A DNA stretch of 64,000 nucleotides from Natrononativus amylolyticus (GTDB lineage Archaea > Halobacteriota > Halobacteria > Halobacteriales > Natrialbaceae). This document shows, piece after piece, positions 45,624 to 54,434 of the stretch (position 1 is the first letter of the stretch; each line of letters opens with the position of its first letter). The DNA is taken from the NCBI RefSeq assembly GCF_024362525.1, contig NZ_CP101460.1:1-64000 (forward strand), given 5' to 3'. The position numbers and the translations under genes were made by a program. Under the pieces are notes generated by a model. That model had not been told where the DNA came from and did not search any database. It was given only the letters and a program-made list of their open reading frames with translations.

Positions 45624-45911
45624 ACCGGCCGGCAATTTCACCGATCCTTCTTCTGACTCGACGTCTCTGAGACGAGGAGTGACGGTTAGGATGGACCGGT
45701 GTAGTCACGGTACTCACGTGTCTCCGACCGCCGACACCTCTGCAACTGGTGGCTTGCTGGATTACGCGATCGCTTGCAACGAGGAACACGCCACGCTAGT
45801 GACGAGTGTTGGCTGGCGAATCGTGGGGTAGGCGTGGGCTGCTTTTCGATGACCCGGTAGTCCGGTGGTTCGACAGCTACAACAGAGGTCGCTGTACGAT
45901 GCTACTCGTAG

Positions 45912-46703
45912 TTAGCGTACCTGCAATTCGGCGATCTCAAGCGCCTCGGTGGGCGAGGCGTCCTTGTGGACGACGCTCGCGACCGCCCGAGTCATTGCCT
46001 CCGGATCGTCGTGCTGGAAGATAGAGCGACCCATCGAGACGCCGGCGGCACCTGCATCGAGTGCACCACGAGCGTTCTCGAGCATTTCACGGTCAGATGC
46101 CGGAGAACCGCCGGCCATAATGACGGGGAGGTTCGTCGCCGCAGTGACCTCCCGGTAACTCGATTCGCTCCCACTGTAGGCCGTTTTGGCAATATCGGCA
46201 CCGACCTCCTCCGCGAGGCGAACCGCGTGAGCGAGGCTCGTCGCGTCGTGTTCATCGACACCGGGCCCTCGAGCGTATGCCATCGCCAGCACGGGCATGC
46301 CGAACCGTTCTGCGTCGGCCGTGATACCGGCGAGTTGCTCGAGTTGCCGTGGTTCGGAGTCAGAACCGACGTTCAGGTGGAGAGAGACGCCGTCCGCCCC
46401 GAGTCGAACCGCTTCCTCGACTGTTCCAGTGAGGCGTTTGTCGTTCGTGTCGGGACCGAGTGTCGTCGACGCGTTGAGGTGAATAATGTACCCCGCATCG
46501 CTCTTATTGGGGTGGACGCGCTCGGCAAGCCCCTTCTGTGTGAGAACGCTGTCGGCACCGCCGCGGCTGACGGCGTCGATTGTCTCTTCGATACGTTTGA
46601 GACCCGTTACTGCACCGATTGTGATGCCGTGATCCATCGGAACGTTGAACATTCGCCCATTCGTCCCGATGTTTTCAAGTCGTGCGTCTTTCCCAATGGA
46701 CAT
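45912..46703 (-). CDS. DhnA-type class I aldolase, copy B
   Basis: The protein has 263 residues with 'VPMDHGITIG', 'LAMAYARGPG' and the Schiff-base Lys in 'DIAKTAYSGS', and ends with 'GVSMGRSIFQ' and an acidic tail. It is a twin of 25805-26599 over its whole length. Convergent with the cupin and divergent from the M24 pseudogene, exactly as in module A. It should cleave or form a C-C bond of a keto intermediate through a Lys Schiff base. Confidence 0.87.
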   Translation of the reverse strand: MSIGKDARLENIGTNGRMFNVPMDHGITIGAVTGLKRIEETIDAVSRGGADSVLTQKGLAERVHPNKSDAGYIIHLNASTTLGPDTNDKRLTGTVEEAVRLGADGVSLHLNVGSDSEPRQLEQLAGITADAERFGMPVLAMAYARGPGVDEHDATSLAHAVRLAEEVGADIAKTAYSGSESSYREVTAATNLPVIMAGGSPASDREMLENARGALDAGAAGVSMGRSIFQHDDPEAMTRAVASVVHKDASPTEALEIAELQVR

Positions 46704-46824
46704 AGTCGCTACACCGGCACACCCGGACTAAACTTTTTCGACTCCATCAGCCGCCTCACTCGACGAGAGCGCCGGTTCGCTGTTCGGTTCCTTCTCGATC
46801 GATTGGGGAAAAATACGTCAGGCG

Positions 46825-47513
46825 ATGTAGCATCCAAGGCGACTGGAGACAGTGTATGACTGGATCGACGAGGAACTCGACAAACACGACGCCGATGCAT
46901 ACGTTCACATCGGTGACTGTTTCGACGAGATGTTGTACGACCTGACTCGATTTGGTGGCCCAGACCGCGACTACGCGTTCGTCTACGGAGATGGGACCTG
47001 TTCCCCAGGACGGTTTGGTGAACAGGCGAGCCGTGAGTTTCCCGGCGCTGTCGCAACCACTGGAGAGGGAAGGCCACCGCCACCTGAACGGGCACGAGCC
47101 GTGCTCGAGGAGAGGAGAACCGTCGAAAGGTTGCTACTTCCAGGGGGCGCCACCCACTGGACGGTACAGGCGTTCCCCATGGCCTCACCGAAAACCGACG
47201 GCTCGAGCACGGCGAATCATCACCACCGGTGCATCGTCGAACGTCGGAGGGTACATAACTGAACTCGGACGGACGATGTTTCTCGGGGAGGCAAGCGATG
47301 AACACCGCCACTACTGTGCACATATGAAAGCGTTGCAGGCGCTGGCAATCGACACTGCCGGGCCGGGTGTTCCCGTCGCCGCTGTCGATCAAGCAGTTCA
47401 CGACTACGGGAACGAACACGGACTACTCGAGTACATGCAAACACCACACCGGGCACAACATCGGGATGGAAGGCCACGAACGCGGGTTCATCGACCGAGT
47501 CAGTGACGTCACC
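46825..47513 (+). pseudogene. Chimeric M24 pseudogene (type 3 N-terminus, type 1b C-terminus)
   Basis: ATG at 46825 is followed directly by TAG where type 3 has Glu. The frame continues 'HPRRLETVYDWIDEELDKHD' and 'HIGDCFDEMLYDLTRFGGPD', like the N-terminus of 24509-25669, to 'THWTVQAF'. From about 47170 the sequence switches to type 1b, in shifted frames: 'TGASSNVGGYITELGRTMFL', 'EASDEHRHYCAHMKALQAL' and 'GMEGHERGFIDR'. It is then cut off at about 47513. The C-part is clearly closer to 19187-20404 (1b) than to 23278-24480 (1a). A deletion between two M24 genes lying in the same direction explains it. Confidence 0.8.
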
Positions 47514-47695
47514 ACTGAACCAATCAATAAGCACTTGATTGGCTGTGCGGTCGTCCCCTCCGTGGGTACTCATTACGAATCGGCAATCATTCGTGGCCTC
47601 TGGTGTATGCTGTCGAATACGGGGAAGTGAGCGGTTCTGAGAGGTGATTCCACCACTTATTCCCCACCCAATTGCCTCTACCACAACCCAAATGT

Positions 47696-47705
47696 ATTTG
47701 TATAT
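47696..47705 (+). promoter_or_regulatory. TATA box of module-B binding-protein gene
   Basis: ATTTGTATAT, ending 13 bases before ATG 47719 and 19 bases before the second in-frame ATG at 47725. Spacing slightly favours 47725 or a start a little further downstream for a strictly leaderless mRNA. Confidence 0.4.
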
Positions 47706-47718
47706 GCACTCGATTCGT

Positions 47719-49542
47719 ATGAGTATGCCAACAAATGGCAAGTTAGTGCGAACACGGAGACAGATGCTTGGGTATCTCGGTATCGCCGGAACCAGTGCCA
47801 TTGCGGGTTGTTTCGGATCCGATGATGATGGGAATGGTGGAGCCGACGACGATACGAGTAATGGTGGTGAGCAGGATGAACAGGTATTCATCGCTGGATC
47901 TTCCGGCGATGGGGATACACTCGTCCCGTTCCAGATTGGTGATACGACCTCGGCAGGGTACGTGGCAATGACGATGGATGGAAGCTATGCTCTCGATTCA
48001 TCATCGGACTTCGAGGTATTTCCGCTGTGGATGGACATCGACACCGAGGATGGGGAAACCTATCACTGTGAACTCAGAGATCACCTGGAGTGGAGCGAGC
48101 CATACGGTGAGATGACCGCCGAGGACTGGGTGTACTACATCACCGAGATCCATCAGGGGGAGGACAACTGGGCCGGTTCGCTCGACGCCGGAAGCTGGGA
48201 CGGTGTCGAAGCCGAAAAGACGGGAACGTATACGTTCGACCTTCACTTGCCGGAGGTGGATCCCTCGTTCGAGCGGCGCACCTTCATGTCCGGGAAAACG
48301 ATCATGCCGAAAGCCCTTATCGAGGACTTCGTCGAAGACCGAGACATCGACGGACTCACAGAGCACGAAGACGTCCAGGAGCTCAAGTACACGGGTAATC
48401 TCGGCCCGTATACGTTCGAACAGTGGGATCGGGAATCCGAGTATGTCGTCACCCGGAACGACGACTACTATATGCACGACGCCGATGACGTGCCGGAAAG
48501 CTGGCAGAACGCGCCGTACTTCGAGCAGTACACGTTCAACATCATCCCCGAAGAGAGCTCTCGCCTCGCTTCGTTGCGAACCGGTGGCATCCACTCTACG
48601 TACGTTCCACCGCCGCGTGTCGACCGAATCAACGACGAAGACGACACGTACGTGAACATGGCTCCGACGGCTCGCGTCAATCCGCTTGCCTACAACCACC
48701 GGACGAACGGATGGGATCAGTTGAACAACACCGACGTTCGTCGCGCCCTCGGGTATATCGTCAACAAGCGAATCATCCTCGAGGAAATCGAACGAGGACT
48801 CGGCGAAGTCGCACAGACGTACCAGCCGTCGTGGTCGGAGTGGTTTGTAGATGACGGGATCGAGGAGTTCGGCGTCGGCGATTCTCACGATTACGATCTC
48901 GCGATGGAGGAGCTCGAGGCAGCCTTGCCTTCAGACTACGGCTACGACGACGGAGAGTTGCTCGGGCCGGACGGCCGGCAGGTAACCCTCGACCTCGTTG
49001 CACTCAGTGGGTTTGATACAATCAGCACGACCGCCGAGTTTATCCAGCAGGAGTACGCCGAAGCAGGGATCGATGTCGACATCAACCTTGTCGAATGGAG
49101 TACGATGGTCAGTAGGTATCTCGAAAACGAGTGGCAGGGCGACGGCGAACAGCCGTGGTCGGCGGGGAGTCAAAACGACGGACCGAACGACGGGACTGCG
49201 AGTGCCGACGATTGGGATCTGATGTACGGGCTGAACTACTACACGTTCCCGTTGACGCCCGCAAGCGGGTCGATGTACTTCAGCGAACAGGGGCCGTACA
49301 ATAGCTTCGGATACAAGCCAAGTGACGAGATTGAAACGCTATGGGACGAAGCTGCTCGAACCGTCGATGAGGACGAGCGCTTCGACATTATGACCGACAT
49401 TTACAGCGATCTGAATCACGAGCAACCAGTGAACTTCCTCTACTACGGAGATGACACGATGGGGTACCGATCGAAGGTCTCTGGACCGATCGAAGAGTGG
49501 GGGCACACGTGGGATAGCGTCACCTGGCAGTTCGAAGCATAG
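47719..49542 (+). CDS. Dipeptide ABC transporter substrate-binding lipoprotein (SBP family 5), copy B
   Basis: The protein has 607 residues from ATG 47719 (ATG 47725 is equally possible). The signal 'LVRTRRQMLGYLGIAGT' (Tat-like) and lipobox 'IAGC' (Cys31) are followed by an acidic linker. The family-5 fold includes 'WSEPYGEMTAEDWVYYITEI' and 'RALGYIVNKRIILEEIERG'. It heads an operon with DppB, DppC, DppD and DppF. It differs strongly from the copy-A binding protein, so module B acquired another transporter. Confidence 0.9.
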   Translation: MSMPTNGKLVRTRRQMLGYLGIAGTSAIAGCFGSDDDGNGGADDDTSNGGEQDEQVFIAGSSGDGDTLVPFQIGDTTSAGYVAMTMDGSYALDSSSDFEVFPLWMDIDTEDGETYHCELRDHLEWSEPYGEMTAEDWVYYITEIHQGEDNWAGSLDAGSWDGVEAEKTGTYTFDLHLPEVDPSFERRTFMSGKTIMPKALIEDFVEDRDIDGLTEHEDVQELKYTGNLGPYTFEQWDRESEYVVTRNDDYYMHDADDVPESWQNAPYFEQYTFNIIPEESSRLASLRTGGIHSTYVPPPRVDRINDEDDTYVNMAPTARVNPLAYNHRTNGWDQLNNTDVRRALGYIVNKRIILEEIERGLGEVAQTYQPSWSEWFVDDGIEEFGVGDSHDYDLAMEELEAALPSDYGYDDGELLGPDGRQVTLDLVALSGFDTISTTAEFIQQEYAEAGIDVDINLVEWSTMVSRYLENEWQGDGEQPWSAGSQNDGPNDGTASADDWDLMYGLNYYTFPLTPASGSMYFSEQGPYNSFGYKPSDEIETLWDEAARTVDEDERFDIMTDIYSDLNHEQPVNFLYYGDDTMGYRSKVSGPIEEWGHTWDSVTWQFEA

Positions 49543-49582
49543 TCCACACTGAACCAGTTCCGCAAACGTTCACAGACCACAT

Positions 49583-50602
49583 ATGCGAAATTCATACTTA
49601 GGCTGGTATATTGCTCGACGGGTCGCCTGGGCTGTCGTCGCCACGTTCATCATCCTGTCCATTACGTTCTTCCTGATGTATCTCACGCCGGAGACGCATA
49701 CGCAGGATATGATGTTTTCAGCGGCTGTCGAGCAGGGGCAGGATCCAGACGAGATTCGAGAAACCATCGAAGCTCAACGCGGACAGGATCGCCCGGTACA
49801 CGAACAGTACATCGACTACATGGTAAACATGGCCACCTTCAACTGGGGCTGGTCGCATACCCGAATGCAACCGGTCACAGAGGCCGTCGCGAACGCCTAT
49901 CCGTACTCGCTGATGTACGGCATCCCGGCAGTAATCTTGTCGACGATCCTCGGATTGGCGATCGGGCTCTACTCCGCGACTAACCAGTACACCCGGACGG
50001 ACTACGCGGCAACCTTCTTTGCCTTCTTCGGGCTGAGCATTCCAAACTTTTGGTTTGCAATCGTCCTCCTGTTGCTCTTTGGCGTCTACCTCGAGTGGGT
50101 TCCAATTACGTTCGACGCTAACGCGGCCAAAGACCCGAACGGGAACATTACAGTCGGATCGATGCTGAGCGGAGATAACCTCCGCCAGCTCGTGCTCCCA
50201 GTTTTCGTGTTGACAACTGGGGCAATCGCATCAATGATGCGGTATGCACGAGCCGAAGCGCTTGAGTACGTCCGAGCTGACTTCGTGAAAACGGCAAAGG
50301 CAAAAGGGGCAAGCGGCCGTCGAATCCTCTACAGACACATCTTCCGACCCGCATCCGTCCCGCTGTCGACGATCATGGTCGGCGACCTGTTAGGGATTAT
50401 CTTCGTCGCTTCGTATCTCATCGAGGTCGTCTTCAGTATACCAGGGCTCGGGCAGTTGAGTTACAACGCGATCATGGATCGGGACACGCCGGTCGTGATG
50501 GCGACCGTGCTCATCCCAACGTTTGTCGCGATCATCGGCAATCTCGTACAGGACATCGCGTACACTGTACTCGATCCACGTATTGACTTCGGTGATCGAT
50601 AA
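49583..50602 (+). CDS. Dipeptide ABC transporter permease (DppB type), copy B
   Basis: The protein has 339 residues and six TM segments. It begins 'MRNSYLGWYIARRVAWAVVA'; the long extracytoplasmic loop carries 'AQRGQDRPVHEQYIDYMVNM' and the EAA loop is 'KTAKAKGASGRRILYRHIFR'. Its TAA overlaps the ATG of the next gene by one base (TAATG), so translation is coupled. Confidence 0.93.
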   Translation: MRNSYLGWYIARRVAWAVVATFIILSITFFLMYLTPETHTQDMMFSAAVEQGQDPDEIRETIEAQRGQDRPVHEQYIDYMVNMATFNWGWSHTRMQPVTEAVANAYPYSLMYGIPAVILSTILGLAIGLYSATNQYTRTDYAATFFAFFGLSIPNFWFAIVLLLLFGVYLEWVPITFDANAAKDPNGNITVGSMLSGDNLRQLVLPVFVLTTGAIASMMRYARAEALEYVRADFVKTAKAKGASGRRILYRHIFRPASVPLSTIMVGDLLGIIFVASYLIEVVFSIPGLGQLSYNAIMDRDTPVVMATVLIPTFVAIIGNLVQDIAYTVLDPRIDFGDR

Positions 50603-51774
50603 TGTCGACGGAACACGAAACCTTCGAGGACGTCGATTGGGACGAAATCGATCGCGAACGAGGGGGAATTCCGTTGCGAACAGTCGCCCTCGTCGGGACG
50701 TACACCCTTCTCGTCCTGGCGTTCTTGTACGATTGGTTGGTTCTCCCAAGCGGAGTGCCACTCATCGAAGTCGACGGGGTCGGCTCTATCAGTATTTCGC
50801 CGGTCGACTGGCTCTTTATCGCAACGATGCTTGCACTGTTTTTCTTTGTCGTCATTCCACTGTATCAGAACAAACGAATGACGCTCCATTACTGGGCCCA
50901 GTTCAAGCAGAACAGGATGGCAATCCTGAGCTTGATTTACCTATTCATCATCTTCCTGATCGGGACGATCGGTCCGCTCTTTCTGGATCCACCCCGCCTC
51001 GAGATGATGAGCGCGTATCAGCCGCCCATTGGAATGACGGTCGATAGCGCGATTCCGCTCGATTGTACCGGTACGGTGTCGGACGGGAATTGCTACGGCA
51101 CCTGGAGCCATCCCTTCGGGACGACACACGAAGGGAAAGACATCCTGGTGAGCGTTATCTACGGGATGCAAGTCAGTATGAAAATCGGCCTCATCTCGAC
51201 GCTGATCATCATCGTCATCGCGACGATCGTCGGCACGGCCTCGGCCTACTTCGGTGGAGCGGTCGACGAAATCCTCATGCGGTACGTCGACATCCAGATC
51301 ACGTTCCCGACGTTCTTCCTCTACTTGTTGCTCGTGTACCTCATCGGCGGGAGCCTGTTCGTGATGATCGTAATCTTCGGTCTCACCGGGTGGGGTGGGA
51401 TCGCTCGCATCGTTCGGAGCGAGGCGCTCCAGCGTCGCGAAGAGTCATACATCATGGCCGCACAGAACGCAGGGGCGAGTGGGTTCTACATTATGCGCCA
51501 CCACCTCGTTCCCAACGTCTCGAACAGCGTCATCACTGCGGCGACGCTGCTCATTCCAGGATTAATCCTGTACGAGGCCGCGTTGTCGTTCCTCGGACTC
51601 GGAGATCCGACCATCCCCTCGTGGGGCCAGGTGATCGCCGACGGTCGGAACGACTTACACGACGCCTGGTGGATCTCGACTATCCCTGGGATCTTCCTGT
51701 TCATGACGATCCTGGCGTTCAACTTCCTCGGTGACGCGCTACGAGACGCACTTGATCCACGACTAGACCACTAA
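50602..51774 (+). CDS. Dipeptide ABC transporter permease (DppC type), N-terminally extended
   Basis: The protein has 390 residues, about 90 more than usual. The extra N-terminal part has two additional TM segments (about 25-45 and 70-92) before the standard first helix at about 112-130. The core has 'SHPFGTTHEGKDILVSVIYG' and EAA loop 'AAQNAGASGFYIMRHHLVPN'. Extensions of this kind occur in haloarchaeal DppC proteins; their role is unknown. Two bases separate it from the ATPase gene. Confidence 0.92.
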   Translation: MSTEHETFEDVDWDEIDRERGGIPLRTVALVGTYTLLVLAFLYDWLVLPSGVPLIEVDGVGSISISPVDWLFIATMLALFFFVVIPLYQNKRMTLHYWAQFKQNRMAILSLIYLFIIFLIGTIGPLFLDPPRLEMMSAYQPPIGMTVDSAIPLDCTGTVSDGNCYGTWSHPFGTTHEGKDILVSVIYGMQVSMKIGLISTLIIIVIATIVGTASAYFGGAVDEILMRYVDIQITFPTFFLYLLLVYLIGGSLFVMIVIFGLTGWGGIARIVRSEALQRREESYIMAAQNAGASGFYIMRHHLVPNVSNSVITAATLLIPGLILYEAALSFLGLGDPTIPSWGQVIADGRNDLHDAWWISTIPGIFLFMTILAFNFLGDALRDALDPRLDH

Positions 51775-51776
51775 CA

Positions 51777-52832
51777 ATGACGACAGAACCACTCCTCTCG
51801 GTGCGAAGCTTGCACACCCACTTCCACGTCAACGAGACTGTGCGCGCTGTTGACGGCGTCTCTTTCGATGTGAACGCCGGTGAAACAGTCTGCATCGTCG
51901 GCGAATCGGGAAGCGGGAAAACGGTAACTGGCGAATCGATTACGAGATTATTTGCGAGTCCACCCGGCGAGATTCCTGAGGGATCGATTCGGTTCAAGGG
52001 GCGTGAAGTGACGGAGATGGACGACACCGAACTCCGCGAACTTCGCGGCGGACACATCAGTCACATCTTCCAGAATCCGCAGGGGGCACTCAACCCAGTG
52101 TACACCATCGGCTGGCAGATAATGGAAGCGATTACGCTCCATCAGGATGTCTCAAAGGAGGAGGCGCGAGAACAGGCAATTAGCTTGCTGGACCGGGTTG
52201 GCATACCCGAACCAGTAGAACGTCTCCGACAGTACCCCCACGAGTTCAGCGGTGGGATGAAACAACGCGTCATCATCGCCATCGCACTCGCATGTCAGCC
52301 CGACCTGCTTATCGCCGACGAGCCGACGACGGCACTGGACGTCACGATTCAGGCCCAGATCATCTCGCTATTGAACGATCTTCAGGAGGAATTCGGCATC
52401 GGCATCATTTTCATTACGCACGATCTAGGCGTCGTTGCCGAAATCGCCGATAGAGTCATCGTGATGTACGCAGGGAAGATCATGGAACGTGGAGACGTGA
52501 TGGACATCTTCAAGGAACCAGCCCATCCGTACACCAGGGCGTTGTTCGATTGCCTCCCGGAATCGGGTTCACTCGGCGGAATCCCGGGAACCTTACCGGA
52601 TCCGACGGCGATACCGCCCGGATGCCGGTTCGCGGTGCGGTGTGAGTATGACGTCGACGAGTGCTGGAGCGGCGACCAACCCGCATTCGAATCCGCAACC
52701 GGAACCGACCACGAGGTGTCGTGTCTCCACTACCGTACTGGATCCGACCAGTCTGTGTTGGCTTCCGTCGGCTCGACCAACACGGACGAGAGTGCGCTGG
52801 CAAATGGAGGAGATCACAATGACGCAGAGTAA
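51777..52832 (+). CDS. Dipeptide ABC transporter ATPase (DppD type), copy B
   Basis: The protein has 351 residues. Walker A is 'GESGSGKTV', signature 'FSGGMKQRV', Walker B 'LLIADEPTT', and the C-terminal cluster is 'CRFAVRCEYDVDEC'. Its 3' end overlaps the next ATPase gene by 14 bases. The C-terminal 30 residues after 'VSCLHYRTG' are Ser/Asn-rich and probably disordered. Confidence 0.93.
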   Translation: MTTEPLLSVRSLHTHFHVNETVRAVDGVSFDVNAGETVCIVGESGSGKTVTGESITRLFASPPGEIPEGSIRFKGREVTEMDDTELRELRGGHISHIFQNPQGALNPVYTIGWQIMEAITLHQDVSKEEAREQAISLLDRVGIPEPVERLRQYPHEFSGGMKQRVIIAIALACQPDLLIADEPTTALDVTIQAQIISLLNDLQEEFGIGIIFITHDLGVVAEIADRVIVMYAGKIMERGDVMDIFKEPAHPYTRALFDCLPESGSLGGIPGTLPDPTAIPPGCRFAVRCEYDVDECWSGDQPAFESATGTDHEVSCLHYRTGSDQSVLASVGSTNTDESALANGGDHNDAE

Positions 52833-54207
52833 CGGACACAGACAGAAACACGAGCAAGAACAGGAACAGGTATCCCACCACTCCACCGTTGACGAAACGC
52901 CCCTCGTCTCGGTTCGCGGCCTCACGAAACACTACCCGATCACGGAGGGTATCATCAAGACCGAAGTCGGTCGCGTGCGAGCCGTCGATGGTATCGACTT
53001 CGACGTGTACCCGGGTGAAACGCTCGGTATCGTTGGCGAAAGCGGCTGTGGCAAGTCAACTGTCGCCACGACACTGCTGCAGCTGGAAGAGCCGACGGAT
53101 GGCGTAATCAATTTCGACGGAGACGATATCGCTTCGTACGACTCGGACGATCTCAAGCGATTTCGTCGACGTGCGCAAATGATATTTCAGGATCCTGATT
53201 CGAGCTTTGATCCCCGAATGAGTATCGGCGAATCCGTCGGTGAACCGCTTCGAGTACAGGGAATGAGCGATCGCGATCGGCGACGCAGTATCGTGAAAGA
53301 TCTCCTCGAGCGAGTGGGGCTTTCGGGCGGTGACATCGATCGGTACCCTCACGAGTTCTCCGGCGGCCAAAAACAACGCATCGGGCTGGCTCGAGCGCTG
53401 TCGGTCAACCCTGACCTGATCGTGGCGGACGAACCAGTATCGGCGCTCGACGTATCTGTGCAATCGGACATTCTGGCGCTCATCAACGAGTTGCAAACGT
53501 CGTTTGGTCAAAGCATCATCTTCATCAGCCACGACATGTCTGTCGTTCGCCAGATATGTGATCGGGTTGCCGTGATGTACCTCGGCGAAATCGTCGAGAT
53601 CGGGCCGACCGATCAGATTTTCACCGACCCACAGCATCCGTATACGCGGGCATTGATTGCGTCGATCCCGACCCCCGATCCGACTGATCGTGGGCTTGGT
53701 GGCGAGTTGAGTGGCGACGTCCCGAGCCCCTCCTCGCCACCGAGTGGCTGTCGTTTCCACACACGGTGTCCCGAGGTGATTCAGCCCGACGAGTACAGCT
53801 TTGACCAATCCGTCTGGCGAGGGATACTGAACCTGCGTCAGCGTCTGTCTGAAGGGAGGATCAGTCCGGACACGTACGCAGCGGAGGTCGTCGCGGAGAA
53901 CGACCAGTACACTGATCCACAACAGGTGTCCAAAGATGAATTGCGGAGGCGAATTCGCAAAGACTTCGGACTTCTCGAACCGATCGCCGATCAACAGGCC
54001 AAATCGATCCTCGAAGCGGCACTCGAACACGTCATTTCTGGGAACCTAGACGGAGCGACCACGCTGCTGGCCGACGAGCTGTCAACTCCGTGTGAACGGA
54101 GAGAGCCGACCCTCGAACCGACTGACGCCGGCCATCCCGCAGCCTGTCTCCGCCACGAGCTCGAGACCGAATCGATCAGCGCCTACACACAGTCGGCTCG
54201 AGAGTAG
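52819..54207 (+). CDS. Dipeptide ABC transporter ATPase (DppF type) with long C-terminal extension
   Basis: The protein has 462 residues. ATG 52819 is chosen because GGAGGAG lies about 7 bases before it; another in-frame ATG (52804) lies further upstream. Walker A is 'GESGCGKST', signature 'FSGGQKQRI', Walker B 'LIVADEPVS'. After 'CRFHTRCPEV' the usual end is replaced by about 120 residues, largely helical and acidic ('DELRRRIRKDFGLLEPIADQ'), ending with 'HPAACLRHELE'. Such insertions occur in some haloarchaeal OppF proteins; role unknown. Confidence 0.9.
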   Translation: MTQSNGHRQKHEQEQEQVSHHSTVDETPLVSVRGLTKHYPITEGIIKTEVGRVRAVDGIDFDVYPGETLGIVGESGCGKSTVATTLLQLEEPTDGVINFDGDDIASYDSDDLKRFRRRAQMIFQDPDSSFDPRMSIGESVGEPLRVQGMSDRDRRRSIVKDLLERVGLSGGDIDRYPHEFSGGQKQRIGLARALSVNPDLIVADEPVSALDVSVQSDILALINELQTSFGQSIIFISHDMSVVRQICDRVAVMYLGEIVEIGPTDQIFTDPQHPYTRALIASIPTPDPTDRGLGGELSGDVPSPSSPPSGCRFHTRCPEVIQPDEYSFDQSVWRGILNLRQRLSEGRISPDTYAAEVVAENDQYTDPQQVSKDELRRRIRKDFGLLEPIADQQAKSILEAALEHVISGNLDGATTLLADELSTPCERREPTLEPTDAGHPAACLRHELETESISAYTQSARE

Positions 54208-54434
54208 CGTCGGCCTCGAGATTGTTTCACTGACGATCACGGAGACGTCCGATTCGAGCGGCTGTATCCAGAACGAGTGTATCGTCAGCTGATCGTCGTC
54301 GGGTTCGTTCTCCATCGCCAACGGAAGCACACTGGGCACGGTAACGGGGTCGACACACGTGACGACGATGTCCTCGATCAATGGTCGCTAGTCAGATCGA
54401 TCTGCCAGATCCGGCGAAACGGCTCCGGAGCTCG

